A stretch of DNA of 58,194 nucleotides from Shimia sp. (lineage in GTDB: Bacteria > Pseudomonadota > Alphaproteobacteria > Rhodobacterales > Rhodobacteraceae), in contig JAAENN010000226.1 in the NCBI GenBank assembly GCA_024224295.1, positions 1 to 58,194 on the forward strand. The letters are read 5' to 3'. Both the position numbers and the translations under genes were made by a program. Below are positions 41,776-52,172 of the stretch, in pieces. Each line of letters opens with the position of its first letter. Within the stretch, counting starts at the first letter, position 1. The notes beneath the pieces are model-generated. The model was not told where the DNA came from. It did no database searches and was given only the letters and a program-made list of their open reading frames with translations.

Positions 41776-44370
41776 ATGCCAGTTGTTGTCGTAGAATCCC
41801 CAGCCAAAGCCAAAACGATTAATAAATACCTTGGCTCGGACTACACAGTATTAGCCTCCTACGGCCACATCCGGGACCTACCCGCCAAAAACGGCTCGGT
41901 GGATCCAGACGAAGACTTTGCGATGACATGGGAGATCGGCAATTCCTCTCGCCCCCACGTCAAAGCTATTGCAGACGCGCTGAAAAACGACAACGAACTA
42001 ATCCTCGCGACCGACCCCGATCGCGAAGGAGAAGCGATCAGCTGGCACCTCGAAGAAGCGCTGCGCAAACGCCGCGCCATCAAAAAGGACACCAACGTAT
42101 CCCGTGTGGTGTTCAACGCAATCACCAAAGCGGCGATCACCGAGGCAATGAAAAACCCGCGTCAAGTGGACCAGCCGCTGGTCGACGCCTATTTGGCGCG
42201 TCGTGCGCTCGACTACCTCGTGGGCTTCAACCTCTCTCCCGTGCTGTGGCGTAAACTACCCGGCGCGCGCTCTGCCGGTCGTGTGCAATCCGTTTGCCTG
42301 CGCCTGATCGTGGAGCGCGAAACCGAGATCGAGGCGTTTAACGCCCGCGAATACTGGTCGGTAAAGGCGCAGCTCTCCACGCCGCGCAACCAACAATTTG
42401 AGGCCCGCCTCACTGTGCTGGGCGGCGAAAAGCTCGACAAGTTCTCACTGGAAAATTCCACCGCCGCGGAACTGGCCGTACAAGCCATCCAAAGCCGCGA
42501 TCTGTCGGTCGCCCGCGTCGAGGCAAAACCTGCATCCCGCAATCCCTCCGCGCCGTTTATGACCTCCACCTTGCAACAGGAAGCCAGCCGCAAGTTTGGC
42601 ATGGGTGCAAAGCACTGCATGAGCACTGCACAGCGTCTCTACGAGGCGGGTTACATCACCTATATGCGGACCGACGGCATCGACATGGCACCGGAAGCTG
42701 TGGACAGCGCACGCGACGCCATCGAGGCGCTCTATGGCAAGGACTACGTACCGGCCAAGCCCCGGATCTATAAGAACAAAGCCAAAAATGCGCAGGAAGC
42801 GCACGAATGTATCCGCCCCACAGACATGATGCGCAAACCTGCCGACCTTAAGGTGTCGGAGGACGATCAACGCAAGCTCTATGACCTGATCTGGAAACGC
42901 ACACTCGCCTGTCAAATGGAAGGCGCCCGCATGGAGCGCACCACCGTTGATATCGCCTCTGACGATCAGCAAATCGAGTTGCGCGCCACCGGCCAGGTCG
43001 TGATGTTTGATGGTTTTATGCGCGTCTACGAAGAGGGCCGCGACGATCAGGTTGTGGATGATGAGGACGGCAAGCGCCTGCCACAAATCATGCAGGGTGA
43101 AGCCATGGCCAAAAATGCGGTCTCACCAGAGCAGCACTTTACCCAACCGCCGCCCCGCTACACCGAGGCCACACTGGTCAAACGCATGGAAGAGCTTGGC
43201 ATTGGCCGCCCGTCCACCTACGCGTCGGTGATCACCACCATCCAAGACCGCGACTACGTCCGCAAAGAGAAAAACCGCCTGTTCCCAGAGGACAAAGGCC
43301 GGATCGTAACCATCTTCCTGGTGAACTTCTTCCGCAAATATGTCGGCTATGAATTCACCGCCAACCTCGAAGAAGAGCTGGACGACGTCTCCGCCGGTGA
43401 TCGCAACTATAAAAACGTGCTGTCCCGCTTCTGGAAAGACTTCCACGCCGCCATCGCGGAAACCAGCGATCTGCGCATCTCCGAAGTGCTCGACATCCTC
43501 GACGACGCGCTGGCCCCACAGCTTTATCCAGCCCGTGAAGACGGCACAGATCCGCGCGTCTGTCCCAAATGCGGCGCAGGCCAGCTGCACCTAAAAACTT
43601 CGCGCACCGGCGGCTTTGTTGGCTGCGGCAACTACCCGGAATGCAACTACACGCGCCCAATCTCCGGCGAGGGCGCGGAAGGCTACGAGAAGGTCTTGGG
43701 CGAGGACGCAGGTGATGAAATTCACCTCAAATCCGGCCGCTTTGGCCCCTATGTGCAGCGTGGCGAAGCCACGCCTGAAAACAAAAAGCCACCACGCTCC
43801 TCCCTGCCCAAACAGGGCAAAGAGTACCTGCCCGGATGGGGGCCTGAAGAGGTGACTTTGGAGCAGGCCGTGACCCTGCTAACTCTGCCGCGCGAAATTG
43901 GCATGCACCCGGAAGGCGGCGCCATAGCCTCCAATTTGGGACGGTTTGGCCCCTACATCATGCACCAGTTACCTGATGAGGAAAAACCGGTCTACGCCAA
44001 CCTCAAAGAGACCTTGGATGTCTTTGAAATCGGCATGAACCGCGCCATGGAAATGATCACCGAAAAGCGCAACAACCCGGGCCGAGGCCGCCGCGCCGCT
44101 GCCAAGGCTTTGCGCGAGCTGGGCGATCACCCGGATGCCGGTGGGCCAGTCAACATCATGGACGGCCGCTACGGTCCTTATGTGAAATGGGAAAAGGTCA
44201 ACGCCACGATCCCGAAAGAGATCGATGTGAAAGACGTGACCATGGAACAGGCCATGGAGTGGATCGTCGAAAAAGCTGGTAAAAAGCCTGCCAAAAAGAA
44301 GGCTGCTGCTAAGAAGAAACCAGCGGCTAAAAAGAAGGCTCCAGCCAAAAAGGCCGCTGCCAAGAAATAG
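41776..44370 (+). CDS. topA: DNA topoisomerase I
   Basis: 864 aa type IA enzyme that relaxes negative supercoils. The Toprim domain opens with VVVESPAKAKTI and has ATDPDREGEAISWH; the catalytic Tyr is 296 in ITYMRTDG. One Cys4 zinc finger (CPKCG...GCGNYPEC) is followed by three RFGPYV-type repeats (GRFGPYVQ, GRFGPYIM, GRYGPYVK) and a Lys/Ala tail (about 835-864) that binds DNA. GAGAGGAAA lies upstream of the start. A terminator follows the stop. Confidence 0.97.
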   Translation: MPVVVVESPAKAKTINKYLGSDYTVLASYGHIRDLPAKNGSVDPDEDFAMTWEIGNSSRPHVKAIADALKNDNELILATDPDREGEAISWHLEEALRKRRAIKKDTNVSRVVFNAITKAAITEAMKNPRQVDQPLVDAYLARRALDYLVGFNLSPVLWRKLPGARSAGRVQSVCLRLIVERETEIEAFNAREYWSVKAQLSTPRNQQFEARLTVLGGEKLDKFSLENSTAAELAVQAIQSRDLSVARVEAKPASRNPSAPFMTSTLQQEASRKFGMGAKHCMSTAQRLYEAGYITYMRTDGIDMAPEAVDSARDAIEALYGKDYVPAKPRIYKNKAKNAQEAHECIRPTDMMRKPADLKVSEDDQRKLYDLIWKRTLACQMEGARMERTTVDIASDDQQIELRATGQVVMFDGFMRVYEEGRDDQVVDDEDGKRLPQIMQGEAMAKNAVSPEQHFTQPPPRYTEATLVKRMEELGIGRPSTYASVITTIQDRDYVRKEKNRLFPEDKGRIVTIFLVNFFRKYVGYEFTANLEEELDDVSAGDRNYKNVLSRFWKDFHAAIAETSDLRISEVLDILDDALAPQLYPAREDGTDPRVCPKCGAGQLHLKTSRTGGFVGCGNYPECNYTRPISGEGAEGYEKVLGEDAGDEIHLKSGRFGPYVQRGEATPENKKPPRSSLPKQGKEYLPGWGPEEVTLEQAVTLLTLPREIGMHPEGGAIASNLGRFGPYIMHQLPDEEKPVYANLKETLDVFEIGMNRAMEMITEKRNNPGRGRRAAAKALRELGDHPDAGGPVNIMDGRYGPYVKWEKVNATIPKEIDVKDVTMEQAMEWIVEKAGKKPAKKKAAAKKKPAAKKKAPAKKAAAKK

Positions 44371-44400
44371 AAAAAGGCCCCTTCAGCGGGGCCTTTTTTG
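44371..44400. terminator. Bidirectional terminator between topA and tetR
   Basis: AAAAAGGCCCC (44371-44381) pairs with GGGGCCTTTTTT (44388-44399). T-runs are present on both strands, so it can end topA and the convergent TetR gene. Confidence 0.85.
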
Positions 44401-44417
44401 TGCTAAGCACCTTGCCC

Positions 44418-45008
44418 TCATTTGGGGGCAAGCGCCGCCTCCACCAGCCGATTGAGAACGCCTTCGAACACCGTTGGGTCCGCCCCAGACTGCGCAACCT
44501 CCAGCGCCGCCCGATCAAAAGATGCCGACAGCACAACCGCCATTGCAGTAAGCGTCCCCTCATCGTGATCAGGGCGCACCGCCTTTAGGCCAGCCAATAG
44601 CGATTGCCGCCCACCGCCTGCGTCGATCCTATCCATTTCCGCCGCCCCCAGTACCGCAGGCCCATCCACAAGTAATAACTGCGCGCGCGCTGCATCGCTC
44701 ATCGCGTCGAAAAACGCGCGACTGCCTTCTGCAAGCGCATCCCTTGTGTCCACCGTCGTGCCAGCAGTTTCTATGGCCTGCGTGACGGCCTGAGCTTCCG
44801 CTTCCACAACAGCCCGAAACAAAGCCTGTTTGTCCTCAAAATGGTGATACAGCGCCCCACGTGTTGCCCCAGCCGCGCGCACAATTTCCGGCGTGCTGGC
44901 CTCCGCGTATCCTTTCTCCACAAACACCGCACGCGCAGCTGTTATTAAGCGCGCGCGCATCTGCGCCCGCCTTTCGGAATTCGGAGTCCGGGTCGATTTT
45001 TCTTGCAT
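44418..45008 (-). CDS. TetR-family regulator
   Basis: 196 aa from ATG 45008. The helix-turn-helix region is [27 protein letters not shown]; the ligand domain is of the TetR_C family seen in putative efflux or detoxification repressors. It is divergent from the VOC gene, with the palindrome CATACA-CAT-TGTATG between them, which suggests that it represses both. The inducer is unknown. Confidence 0.92.
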   Translation of the reverse strand: MQEKSTRTPNSERRAQMRARLITAARAVFVEKGYAEASTPEIVRAAGATRGALYHHFEDKQALFRAVVEAEAQAVTQAIETAGTTVDTRDALAEGSRAFFDAMSDAARAQLLLVDGPAVLGAAEMDRIDAGGGRQSLLAGLKAVRPDHDEGTLTAMAVVLSASFDRAALEVAQSGADPTVFEGVLNRLVEAALAPK

Positions 45009-45031
45009 ACATACAGCCTGTTTGTTTATTG

Positions 45032-45046
45032 CATACACATTGTATG
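45032..45046. promoter_or_regulatory. TetR operator candidate
   Basis: CATACA (45032-45037), CAT, TGTATG (45041-45046) is a perfect 6-bp palindrome in the 61-bp divergent gap. A half-site GCATACATACAG (45005-45016 region) lies beside the TetR start. Confidence 0.55.
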
Positions 45047-45069
45047 TTTTTACCAAGGAATCGCTGACT

Positions 45070-45495
45070 ATGAAACCCACCCAGTTTTATCCCGTCCTGC
45101 AAACCAACGATGTCGCTGGCACTGCAGACTTTTACGAGACCCATTTTGGCTTTTCTCGAGCCTTTACCTCAGACTGGTACATGCACTTGCAAAGCGACGC
45201 TGATCCGTCTGTGAACCTCGCCATTCTGGACGGCACCCACGAAACCATCCCTGACGTCGGGCGCGGTCTCACCACCAGCATGTTGCTCAATTTCGAGGTG
45301 GAAGACGCCGCGGCGGAATACACCCGCCTGACGAAACTTGGCCTCGAAGTGGTCAAGCCGCTGATTGATGAGGACTTCGGCCAGCGCCACTTCATCTTGC
45401 GTGACCCCAATGGCGTGTTAATCGATGTGATCACACCAATCCCGCCAAGCGCCGCTTTTGCTGCGCAATACAGCGCCGACGCTCTTCCGGCCTAA
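45070..45495 (+). CDS. VOC-family (glyoxalase-like) protein
   Basis: 141 aa from ATG 45070, AAGGA upstream. One glyoxalase/bleomycin-resistance/dioxygenase unit: [22 protein letters not shown], then [18 protein letters not shown] and [16 protein letters not shown]. The usual first metal His is not obvious near the N terminus, so it may be a binding protein instead of an enzyme. It is the likely target of the divergent TetR repressor. Confidence 0.85.
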   Translation: MKPTQFYPVLQTNDVAGTADFYETHFGFSRAFTSDWYMHLQSDADPSVNLAILDGTHETIPDVGRGLTTSMLLNFEVEDAAAEYTRLTKLGLEVVKPLIDEDFGQRHFILRDPNGVLIDVITPIPPSAAFAAQYSADALPA

Positions 45496-45510
45496 CGTAA
45501 CAGCATTCTC

Positions 45511-45533
45511 GCGGGCGCTTTCGCTGCGCCCGC
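45511..45533 (+). terminator. Stem-loop after the VOC gene
   Basis: GCGGGCGC (45511-45518) pairs with GCGCCCGC (45526-45533), loop of 7, beginning 16 bp after the stop. There is no T-run, so it may be a weak terminator or 3'-end stabiliser. Confidence 0.4.
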
Positions 45534-45643
45534 GCCACTACCCATAAACGCCCGTAGTAATACCGGGCACCCCCAGCTGACGTTGACTCATCCTTGCCCC
45601 GCCGTCACAACTCCCCTCAATTTCCGGATAAGGGGAGACATCC

Positions 45644-46366
45644 ATGAAAAAGGTATATGCAAATGCCGCCGAGGCGCTGGACGGCGTTCTGAGCGACGGC
45701 ATGTTCATTGCCTCAGGCGGCTTCGGCCTCTGCGGCATTCCCGAGCTTCTGCTCGACGCAATCAAAGACAGCGGCGTCAAAGACCTGACCTTTGCCTCCA
45801 ACAATGCGGGCGTCGATGATTTCGGCATCGGCATCCTGTTGCAGACCAAACAGGTCAAAAAGATGATCAGCTCCTACGTGGGCGAAAACGCAGAATTCAT
45901 GCGCCAGTACCTCTCCGGAGAACTGGAACTGGAATTCAATCCACAGGGCACCCTGGCGGAGCGTATGCGCGCTGGCGGCGCGGGCATTCCGGGCTTCTTC
46001 ACCAAAACTGGCGTGGGCACTGTGATTGCCGAAGGCAAGTTGGAAAAACAGTTCCCCACCGGCCCGGATGGCGCGATGGAGGACTACATCATGGAAGAAG
46101 GCATGTTTGCCGATCTGGCCATTGTGAAAGCTTGGAAAGCCGATGAAACCGGCAACCTGGTGTTCCGCAAAACCGCGCGCAACTTCAACGCCCCTGCCGC
46201 CACCTGCGGTAAAATCTGCATCGTGGAAGTTGAGGAAATTGTGCCCACCGGCTCACTTGATCCCGATAGCATCCACCTGCCCGGCATCTACGTGCACCGC
46301 ATCATTCAGGGTGACCACGAAAAACGTATCGAACAGCGCACCGTGCGCCCGCGTGAGGAGACATAA
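45644..46366 (+). CDS. scoA: 3-oxoacid CoA-transferase subunit A
   Basis: 240 aa, family I CoA-transferase alpha subunit. [16 protein letters not shown] and the glycine-rich [18 protein letters not shown] segment are diagnostic. With subunit B it moves CoA from succinyl-CoA to acetoacetate or a related oxoacid, feeding ketone bodies into the TCA cycle. Subunit B starts 2 bp after the stop. Confidence 0.93.
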   Translation: MKKVYANAAEALDGVLSDGMFIASGGFGLCGIPELLLDAIKDSGVKDLTFASNNAGVDDFGIGILLQTKQVKKMISSYVGENAEFMRQYLSGELELEFNPQGTLAERMRAGGAGIPGFFTKTGVGTVIAEGKLEKQFPTGPDGAMEDYIMEEGMFADLAIVKAWKADETGNLVFRKTARNFNAPAATCGKICIVEVEEIVPTGSLDPDSIHLPGIYVHRIIQGDHEKRIEQRTVRPREET

Positions 46367-46368
46367 TC

Positions 46369-46998
46369 ATGGCTTGGGATCGCAATCAAATGGCGGCACG
46401 CGCCGCACAAGAACTGCAAGACGGCTGGTATGTGAACCTCGGTATCGGCATCCCGACGCTGGTTTCCAACCACATCCCCGAAGGTGTTGAAGTCACGCTG
46501 CAATCGGAAAACGGCATGCTCGGCATGGGCCCCTTCCCGATTGAAGGCGATGAGGACGCCGATCTGATCAACGCCGGTAAGCAAACCATCACCGAACTGC
46601 CACAGACCGCGTATTTTGACTCAGCGCAAAGCTTCGCGATGATCCGCGGCGGCAAAATCGCCATGGCCATCCTCGGCGCCATGGAAGTCGCGGAAAACGG
46701 CGATCTGGCCAACTGGATGATCCCAGGCAAGCTTGTCAAAGGCATGGGCGGCGCGATGGATCTGGTGGCCGGTGTGGGCCGCGTGGTGGTTGTGATGGAT
46801 CACGCCAACAAACACGGCGTCTCCAAAGTGCTGAAAGAGTGCACCCTCCCCCTGACCGGCAAAGGCGTGGTCGACCGCATCATCACCAACCTCGGTGTGC
46901 TGGACGTGGTGGAAGGCGGGCTGAAAATTGTCGAATGTGCCGATGGTGTGTCTGAGGACGAACTGCGCGCCGCAACCGAGGCGACCATCGTCAACTAA
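46369..46998 (+). CDS. scoB: 3-oxoacid CoA-transferase subunit B
   Basis: 209 aa beta subunit. [17 protein letters not shown] opens the domain and [11 protein letters not shown] carries the catalytic Glu that forms the CoA thioester. [18 protein letters not shown] is conserved. It pairs with the preceding gene, and a strong terminator at 47024-47051 ends the two-gene operon. Confidence 0.94.
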   Translation: MAWDRNQMAARAAQELQDGWYVNLGIGIPTLVSNHIPEGVEVTLQSENGMLGMGPFPIEGDEDADLINAGKQTITELPQTAYFDSAQSFAMIRGGKIAMAILGAMEVAENGDLANWMIPGKLVKGMGGAMDLVAGVGRVVVVMDHANKHGVSKVLKECTLPLTGKGVVDRIITNLGVLDVVEGGLKIVECADGVSEDELRAATEATIVN

Positions 46999-47023
46999 GC
47001 GCGACGCACCGACAAAATTGCAG

Positions 47024-47051
47024 AGCCCCGCTAGATTTGGCGGGGCTTTTT
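47024..47051 (+). terminator. Rho-independent terminator of scoAB
   Basis: AGCCCCGC (47024-47031) pairs with GCGGGGCT (47040-47047), followed by TTTTT. Confidence 0.85.
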
Positions 47052-47238
47052 GCATTCTAGAGGCTTGTGCACTCGGCTGTCGCAAAACTGTTACAGGCCT
47101 GATGCTATTTAATAGTCAGACATGAGACAGAACCAATTAAACAGGTTGATGTGATGCGGAAGGGTTGGAAAGCTCTCACCCGGCAGCAGCAACTGACATG
47201 GCTCGTGTCTGCATTATCACAAAGCATGGAAACAACTC

Positions 47239-47485
47239 ATGCTGAGTTACAGCTCGGATACCGGTTGGGTATTTGACCCAATTCAATGTGTTCTTGTCAT
47301 CATCTTTGTGGCGTTTGTGTTTTATTGCAACCGGGTCCGACGGGCATCTTTGCGCCAACGATGAAGACGGCCTCTACGTCTGGGTCGAATGGCACGGCGG
47401 CGAACGATGGTCTTACAATGACCCTTCTGCACCCGGCGGATTATGGGAAAGTGAAGCAGAAAGTGACGGCGATGGAGGCGATTGA
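47239..47485 (+). pseudogene. Small membrane-protein ORF split by a +1 frame change
   Basis: ATG 47239 opens a 41-codon frame (MLSYSSDTGWVFDP, helix CVLVIIFVAFVFYC, basic RVRRASLRQR) that stops at 47364. The overlapping next frame continues NDEDGLYVWVEWHGGERW and ends in an acidic ESDGDGGD at 47485. Joined, the two would give a convincing one-helix membrane protein with a polar tail; apart, each looks incomplete. Either one base was lost or gained, or translation shifts frame. No good ribosome-binding site is seen. The rest of 47052-47735 shows no supported gene. Confidence 0.35.
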
Positions 47486-47735
47486 TCAGCCTCTTTTTTT
47501 GCGCTGCCTTCCGGCCTGCCCATCTACCCTGACCGAAGCTGCGCCTCACGCAGCAGCACCATCGCATTGTACTTGATTGTCCCCTTCCCCCAACTACAGC
47601 AGGTCGTAACATCAACCACGTCGCGATCTCGAAAAGCCTCTTTGGGCACGCAAACTCCGTTGGTAACGCCTTCTTAGCATTCTCATGCTCAGGTGGCCGC
47701 GGAACTTAAATGCTCATTTCATTTTTGGAGTCACC

Positions 47736-48437
47736 ATGCAAAAATCCACGCTTATTGCCGCTGCCCTTGCGGCTCTTGCAACGACTACATCTGCCGAAAC
47801 CGTCAAACTGACCACGCTTGAATGGCCACCCTATGTAAACGCCGACGGCACTGGCACATCCACGGATGCCGTCACGAGCGCCTTCGCCACCGCGGGCGAT
47901 GATGTTGTCGCCGAGGTTTTCCCTTGGAACCGTGCCGTAAATCTGGCCGCCAAAAACCCCGACTATCTGGGCCTTTACCCAGAGTATTATGATGCTGGCG
48001 CGGACGCCGAAAACGGCGGCGACCGCTGCGTCTACTCAGCTCCGTTTGGCGCGTCTCCAGTGGGCTTTATTCATCGCAAAGACAACGCCTTTGACTGGTC
48101 TGATCATGCAAGCCTTGGCAACTACCGCATTGGCGTCGTTGAAGGCTACATCAATGAAGCCCGCTTTGATGCGATGATCGCAGATGGGTCCCTAAAGGTA
48201 GACGCTGGCCCCACCGACGCCTCAAACGTTGAGAAAGTCGCCGCCGGTCGCATGGACGCTGCCGTAATTGACCGCAACGTATTTGAGCACATGCTGGCAA
48301 CCGAGCCCCGCCTCGCCAAACATGCCGACACACTGGTGTTCCACGAAACGCCATTGGCCAACCACAACCTATTGGTCTGCTTTGAAAATTCTGATGCGGG
48401 TCGCGCCGCGCGCGACCGCTTCAACTCCGGCCTGTAA
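47736..48437 (+). CDS. Periplasmic solute-binding protein, family 3 type
   Basis: 233 aa from ATG 47736 with TTGGAG upstream. Signal peptide about 1-20 (AALATTTSA-E). The mature part, VKLTTLEWPPYVNADG then NYRIGVVEGYINEARFDAMI and AAVIDRNVF, is the polar amino-acid receptor fold. No permease or ATPase gene is next to it, so it is an orphan receptor or works with a distant transporter. A terminator follows. Confidence 0.85.
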   Translation: MQKSTLIAAALAALATTTSAETVKLTTLEWPPYVNADGTGTSTDAVTSAFATAGDDVVAEVFPWNRAVNLAAKNPDYLGLYPEYYDAGADAENGGDRCVYSAPFGASPVGFIHRKDNAFDWSDHASLGNYRIGVVEGYINEARFDAMIADGSLKVDAGPTDASNVEKVAAGRMDAAVIDRNVFEHMLATEPRLAKHADTLVFHETPLANHNLLVCFENSDAGRAARDRFNSGL

Positions 48438-48450
48438 AGCATCGCAACCA

Positions 48451-48482
48451 AACGGCGCGCACCAACCGCGCGCCGTTTTTTA
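48451..48482 (+). terminator. Rho-independent terminator of the binding-protein gene
   Basis: AACGGCGCGC (48451-48460) pairs with GCGCGCCGTT (48468-48477), followed by a T-run. The gene stop is 14 bp upstream. Confidence 0.85.
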
Positions 48483-48526
48483 TTGCACCTTCCCCTTTGG
48501 CAGCGCCTGTGCCATCACTGCGCCCC

Positions 48527-49069
48527 ATGGAACTAAACGCACTTGCCTTTGATCACGCCCCTGTCGGGCTCTGTATCCTCGAGAACCGGATCATCCAACG
48601 GGTGAACCTGCGTTTTGGCGAGATGTTTGGGATTACCCCGGAAGACTGTGCCAACCGCTCGATTGCTGACTTTTACGCCTCAGACGAGGATTTCCAGAAG
48701 TTGGGCGAGAAGGTCTACACCGCTATGGGAAACACCGGGCGCTACAGTGATGAGCGTGTCATGCAAAGGATGGATGATACACTCTTCTGGTGCCGGGTTC
48801 GGGGCCAGTCAACATCACCGGAAAACCCTTTTTACAAAAGCGTTTGGTCTTTTGCCGACCTATCGGATGACCGTCCCGTCGTGGAGCTTACCCAACGCGA
48901 ACGTCAGGTCGCCATCCTCACCTGCCGTGGCATGACCTCCAAAGAAATCGGACTGGAGCTAGAGCTGTCTTACCGCACCGTCGAAGAATACCGTGCGCGG
49001 CTCCTGCGCAAGTTCGGCGCCCGCAAACTGGCCGAACTGGTGGCCAAACTGTCCGGAATGCCGCTTTAG
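48527..49069 (+). CDS. PAS-LuxR transcriptional regulator
   Basis: 180 aa. A PAS-like sensor (about 1-105, LAFDHAPVGLCILENRIIQRVN) is joined to a LuxR/FixJ-type helix-turn-helix (about 118-175, LTQRERQVAILTCRGMTSKEIG and YRTVEEYRARLLRKFGA). There is no receiver domain. ATG 48527 has no clear ribosome-binding site; an upstream TTG (48497) is an alternative. Signal and targets unknown. Confidence 0.85.
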   Translation: MELNALAFDHAPVGLCILENRIIQRVNLRFGEMFGITPEDCANRSIADFYASDEDFQKLGEKVYTAMGNTGRYSDERVMQRMDDTLFWCRVRGQSTSPENPFYKSVWSFADLSDDRPVVELTQRERQVAILTCRGMTSKEIGLELELSYRTVEEYRARLLRKFGARKLAELVAKLSGMPL

Positions 49070-49217
49070 GGGGTAAACAGGGCTGGAAACTGCGTCCATT
49101 TCCCCCCATCTGCCACCCAGTTCAGCTTTCCTAGGGGCAGCTTTTTCTCTATAAGCGCCGCAGGGGAAACCAATAAGACTCAACAGCGCATAAGCGCGTA
49201 GGGGATAGAAACGTAAA

Positions 49218-49712
49218 ATGAGCAAAACAAATCACGACTCTGATGTGGCCTTTATCTCTGCTTTGGCAGAGCTGCTGCGCGTAAACGACCTGACCGAACT
49301 GGAAGTGATGCGCGAATATGGCGAAGATGACAGCCTGAACGTGCGTGTAAGCCGACAGACTCAAGTTGTTGCTGCCGCACCAGTGGCCGTCGCAGCCCCG
49401 GCTGCAGCACCGGCACCGGCACCTGCCTCAGCCCCTGCGGCTGCTCCCGCTGCATCTGAAGACGATCCTGCCAGCCACCCGGGCGCTGTGACCTCGCCAA
49501 TGGTTGGCACTGTGTACCTGTCACCAGAACCTGGCGCGCCTGCCTTCGCATCCGTGGGTCAAACCGTGTCCGAAGGCGACACCCTGCTGATCGTTGAAGC
49601 CATGAAAACTATGAACCACATCCCGGCACCAAAATCGGGTACCGTGAAGCGCATTCTGGTCGGCGACGGCGACACCGTGGAATTTGGCGCACCGCTAGCG
49701 ATCATCGAATAA
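49218..49712 (+). CDS. accB: Biotin carboxyl carrier protein of acetyl-CoA carboxylase
   Basis: 164 aa. The N-terminal dimerisation part (1-45) is followed by a long Ala/Pro linker (about 48-80) and the biotinyl domain; biotin goes on the Lys of EAMKTM. It carries the carboxyl group in malonyl-CoA synthesis. accC starts 9 bp downstream. Confidence 0.97.
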   Translation: MSKTNHDSDVAFISALAELLRVNDLTELEVMREYGEDDSLNVRVSRQTQVVAAAPVAVAAPAAAPAPAPASAPAAAPAASEDDPASHPGAVTSPMVGTVYLSPEPGAPAFASVGQTVSEGDTLLIVEAMKTMNHIPAPKSGTVKRILVGDGDTVEFGAPLAIIE

Positions 49713-49721
49713 GGCATTCTC

Positions 49722-51074
49722 ATGTTTGACAAAATCCTGATCGCAAACCGCGGAGAGATCGCCCTGCGCGTGATCCGTGCGTGCCGCGAAATGGGCATCA
49801 AATCGGTTGCGGTACACTCCACTGCAGATGCCGACGCGATGCACGTGCGTATGGCCGACGAGGCCATCTGCATTGGTCCCGCTCCGGGCACCGACAGCTA
49901 TCTGAACATGGCGTCGATCATTGCCGCCTGCGAAGTCACCGGCGCGCAAGCAATCCACCCCGGCTACGGCTTTCTGTCGGAAAATGCCAACTTTGTGCAG
50001 ATTGTCGAAGACCACGGCTTGACCTTCATTGGCCCGACTGCGGAACACATCCGGGTCATGGGCGACAAGATCACCGCCAAAGACACCATGATCAAACTCG
50101 GCGTACCTTGTGTGCCCGGCTCAGATGGAGGCGTGCCTGATCTGGACGCCGCCAAAAAGCTCGGCGAAGAGATGGGCTATCCGGTCATCATCAAAGCTAC
50201 CGCAGGCGGCGGCGGGCGTGGCATGAAAGTGGCCCAGACGGCTGCCGACATGGAAAGCGCCTTCATGACCGCTCGTGCAGAAGGCAAAGCCGCCTTTGGC
50301 AACGATGAGGTCTACATCGAGAAATACCTCACCACCCCACGCCACATCGAGATTCAGGTCTTTGGTGACGGCAAAGGCAAAGCGGTACATCTCGGCGAAC
50401 GTGACTGCTCCCTACAGCGTCGTCACCAGAAGGTCTTTGAAGAGGCCCCAGGCCCCTCCATCACGCCAGAAGAACGTGCCAAGATCGGTAAAGTCTGTGC
50501 GGATGCGGTTGCCGAGATCAACTACATCGGCGCGGGCACCATTGAGTTCCTCTATGAAAACGGCGAATTCTATTTCATTGAAATGAACACCCGTCTTCAG
50601 GTGGAACACCCTGTGACCGAAAGCATCTTTGGCGTTGACCTCGTGCGAGAGCAAATCCGCGTCGCGGCTGGCATGGATATGTCAATTGAGCAGGACGAGT
50701 TGGAAATCAACGGCCACTCGATTGAGGTTCGTATCAACGCAGAAAAACTGCCGGAATTCGCCCCGCGTCCAGGCAAGATCATCGCGTATCACGCGCCTGG
50801 TGGTCTTGGTGTGCGCATGGATTCCGCGCTTTATGACGGCTACAACATCCCGCCTTACTACGACAGCTTGATCGGCAAGCTTATCGTTCATGGGCGTGAT
50901 CGGGCCGAGGCGTTGGCGCGTCTGGATCGAGCGTTGGGTGAGCTGATCATCGACGGCATCGAGACCACAACGCCGCTGTTCCACGCTTTGCTTCAGGAAA
51001 AAGACATCCACACCGGCGAATACAACATTCACTGGCTGGAAAAATGGCTCGAAACCAATCTGGTAGAGGGCTAA
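49722..51074 (+). CDS. accC: Acetyl-CoA carboxylase, biotin carboxylase subunit
   Basis: 450 aa, normal size. It begins [21 protein letters not shown]. The ATP-grasp loop [29 protein letters not shown] and [16 protein letters not shown] are conserved. It carboxylates the biotin on AccB. It is in the operon accB-accC, with aat 19 bp downstream on the same strand. Confidence 0.97.
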   Translation: MFDKILIANRGEIALRVIRACREMGIKSVAVHSTADADAMHVRMADEAICIGPAPGTDSYLNMASIIAACEVTGAQAIHPGYGFLSENANFVQIVEDHGLTFIGPTAEHIRVMGDKITAKDTMIKLGVPCVPGSDGGVPDLDAAKKLGEEMGYPVIIKATAGGGGRGMKVAQTAADMESAFMTARAEGKAAFGNDEVYIEKYLTTPRHIEIQVFGDGKGKAVHLGERDCSLQRRHQKVFEEAPGPSITPEERAKIGKVCADAVAEINYIGAGTIEFLYENGEFYFIEMNTRLQVEHPVTESIFGVDLVREQIRVAAGMDMSIEQDELEINGHSIEVRINAEKLPEFAPRPGKIIAYHAPGGLGVRMDSALYDGYNIPPYYDSLIGKLIVHGRDRAEALARLDRALGELIIDGIETTTPLFHALLQEKDIHTGEYNIHWLEKWLETNLVEG

Positions 51075-51093
51075 CCCTGCTTGGGCGCGCATC

Positions 51094-51720
51094 ATGAGTG
51101 AGGTCACACCAGACCTCTTGATGCGCGCCTATGGCATGGGGGTCTTTCCCATGTCCGAAAACCGCGATGACCCGGACATCTTCTGGGTGGACCCCATACG
51201 CCGCGGCATCTTCCCCCTCGACAGTTTCCACATCTCCCGTAGCCTTGCCAAACGAATCCGGCGCGGTGGCTATACAGTCTCGCTCAACGCGGACTTTGAA
51301 GGCGTGGTGGAGGGCTGTGCAGACCGCCAGGAAACTTGGATCAACGCGCAGATACATGACCTCTACATGGCGCTGCACGCGCGCGAGGAAGCGCATTCTG
51401 TGGAAGTTTGGGATCGCAACGAATTGGTAGGCGGCGTTTACGGTGTGACCTTGGGCGGGGCCTTCTTTGGCGAGAGCATGTTCTCGCGCAGAACCGACGC
51501 CTCAAAAATCGCCCTCGCCTATCTGATCGAGCACCTGCGCCGTTGTGGCTTCACGCTGTTTGACACACAGTTTGTGACCGATCACCTCATATCATTGGGA
51601 GCGATAGAAATCCCACGTGCGGATTATCAAAAGATGCTGACATGGGCGTTGCGGCACGATGCCGACATCACAGCTCACTCGTTGCCGTCGCCCTCTGAGG
51701 TGCTCGCTGCATCCGCCTGA
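51094..51720 (+). CDS. aat: Leucyl/phenylalanyl-tRNA-protein transferase
   Basis: 208 aa. It adds Leu or Phe to N-terminal Arg/Lys and so marks proteins for ClpAP. LLMRAYGMGVFPMSE, WVDPIRRGIFPLD, ETWINAQIHDLY and LGGAFFGESMFSR are diagnostic. Its 3' end overlaps the convergent DUF2155 gene by 46 bp. Confidence 0.96.
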   Translation: MSEVTPDLLMRAYGMGVFPMSENRDDPDIFWVDPIRRGIFPLDSFHISRSLAKRIRRGGYTVSLNADFEGVVEGCADRQETWINAQIHDLYMALHAREEAHSVEVWDRNELVGGVYGVTLGGAFFGESMFSRRTDASKIALAYLIEHLRRCGFTLFDTQFVTDHLISLGAIEIPRADYQKMLTWALRHDADITAHSLPSPSEVLAASA

Positions 51721-52172
51721 GCCAGGCCTGTACAGCGCAAAACCCAAACGTCGTAACGGGCATGATCCAGCGCGCTCAACGCAGGCGAGGACGCCACCAT
51801 CCAGCCTTGGAACACATTCGCTCCCGCGCCCTGTTCCTCGTATACCGAGAGAAACGCAAAGGCGTCACCATTTGGGTTGTCGCTTGGGTGACGGCACTGT
51901 GCCATATCCACGCGCAATGTGCCAAAGTTGACCGAATAGCCGTTGTCGAGCTCAAAATCCGCCACCTGCCCGGTCAACTTATCGAGCCCCCTGAGCAATG
52001 CGCCTTTCCCAACCGTAGCAGCCACCACGCTCTCGCTCTTCACATCGCCAAGCGGTATATTCAGCGGCTCATACTGAAGAGGCTGTATATCCAGCATCTC
52101 AATCTGAATATCTTGCGCCTGCACCATCGCCGGCAACAACATCACAGCAGCTAGGGGTGCCCACTTATTCAT
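51675..52172 (-). CDS. DUF2155 exported protein
   Basis: 165 aa from ATG 52172; a GTG at 52181 is possible. Signal peptide about 1-19 (LLPAMVQA). VGKGALLRGLDKLTGQVADFEL is the DUF2155 core, and VFQGWMVASSPALSALDHARYDVWVL follows in part. Two Cys (AQCRH and LRCTG) may bond. The gene is a constant neighbour of aat and mlaD in this group. Its start overlaps the mlaD stop; function unknown. Confidence 0.88.
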   Translation of the reverse strand: MNKWAPLAAVMLLPAMVQAQDIQIEMLDIQPLQYEPLNIPLGDVKSESVVAATVGKGALLRGLDKLTGQVADFELDNGYSVNFGTLRVDMAQCRHPSDNPNGDAFAFLSVYEEQGAGANVFQGWMVASSPALSALDHARYDVWVLRCTGLAQADAASTSEGDGNE

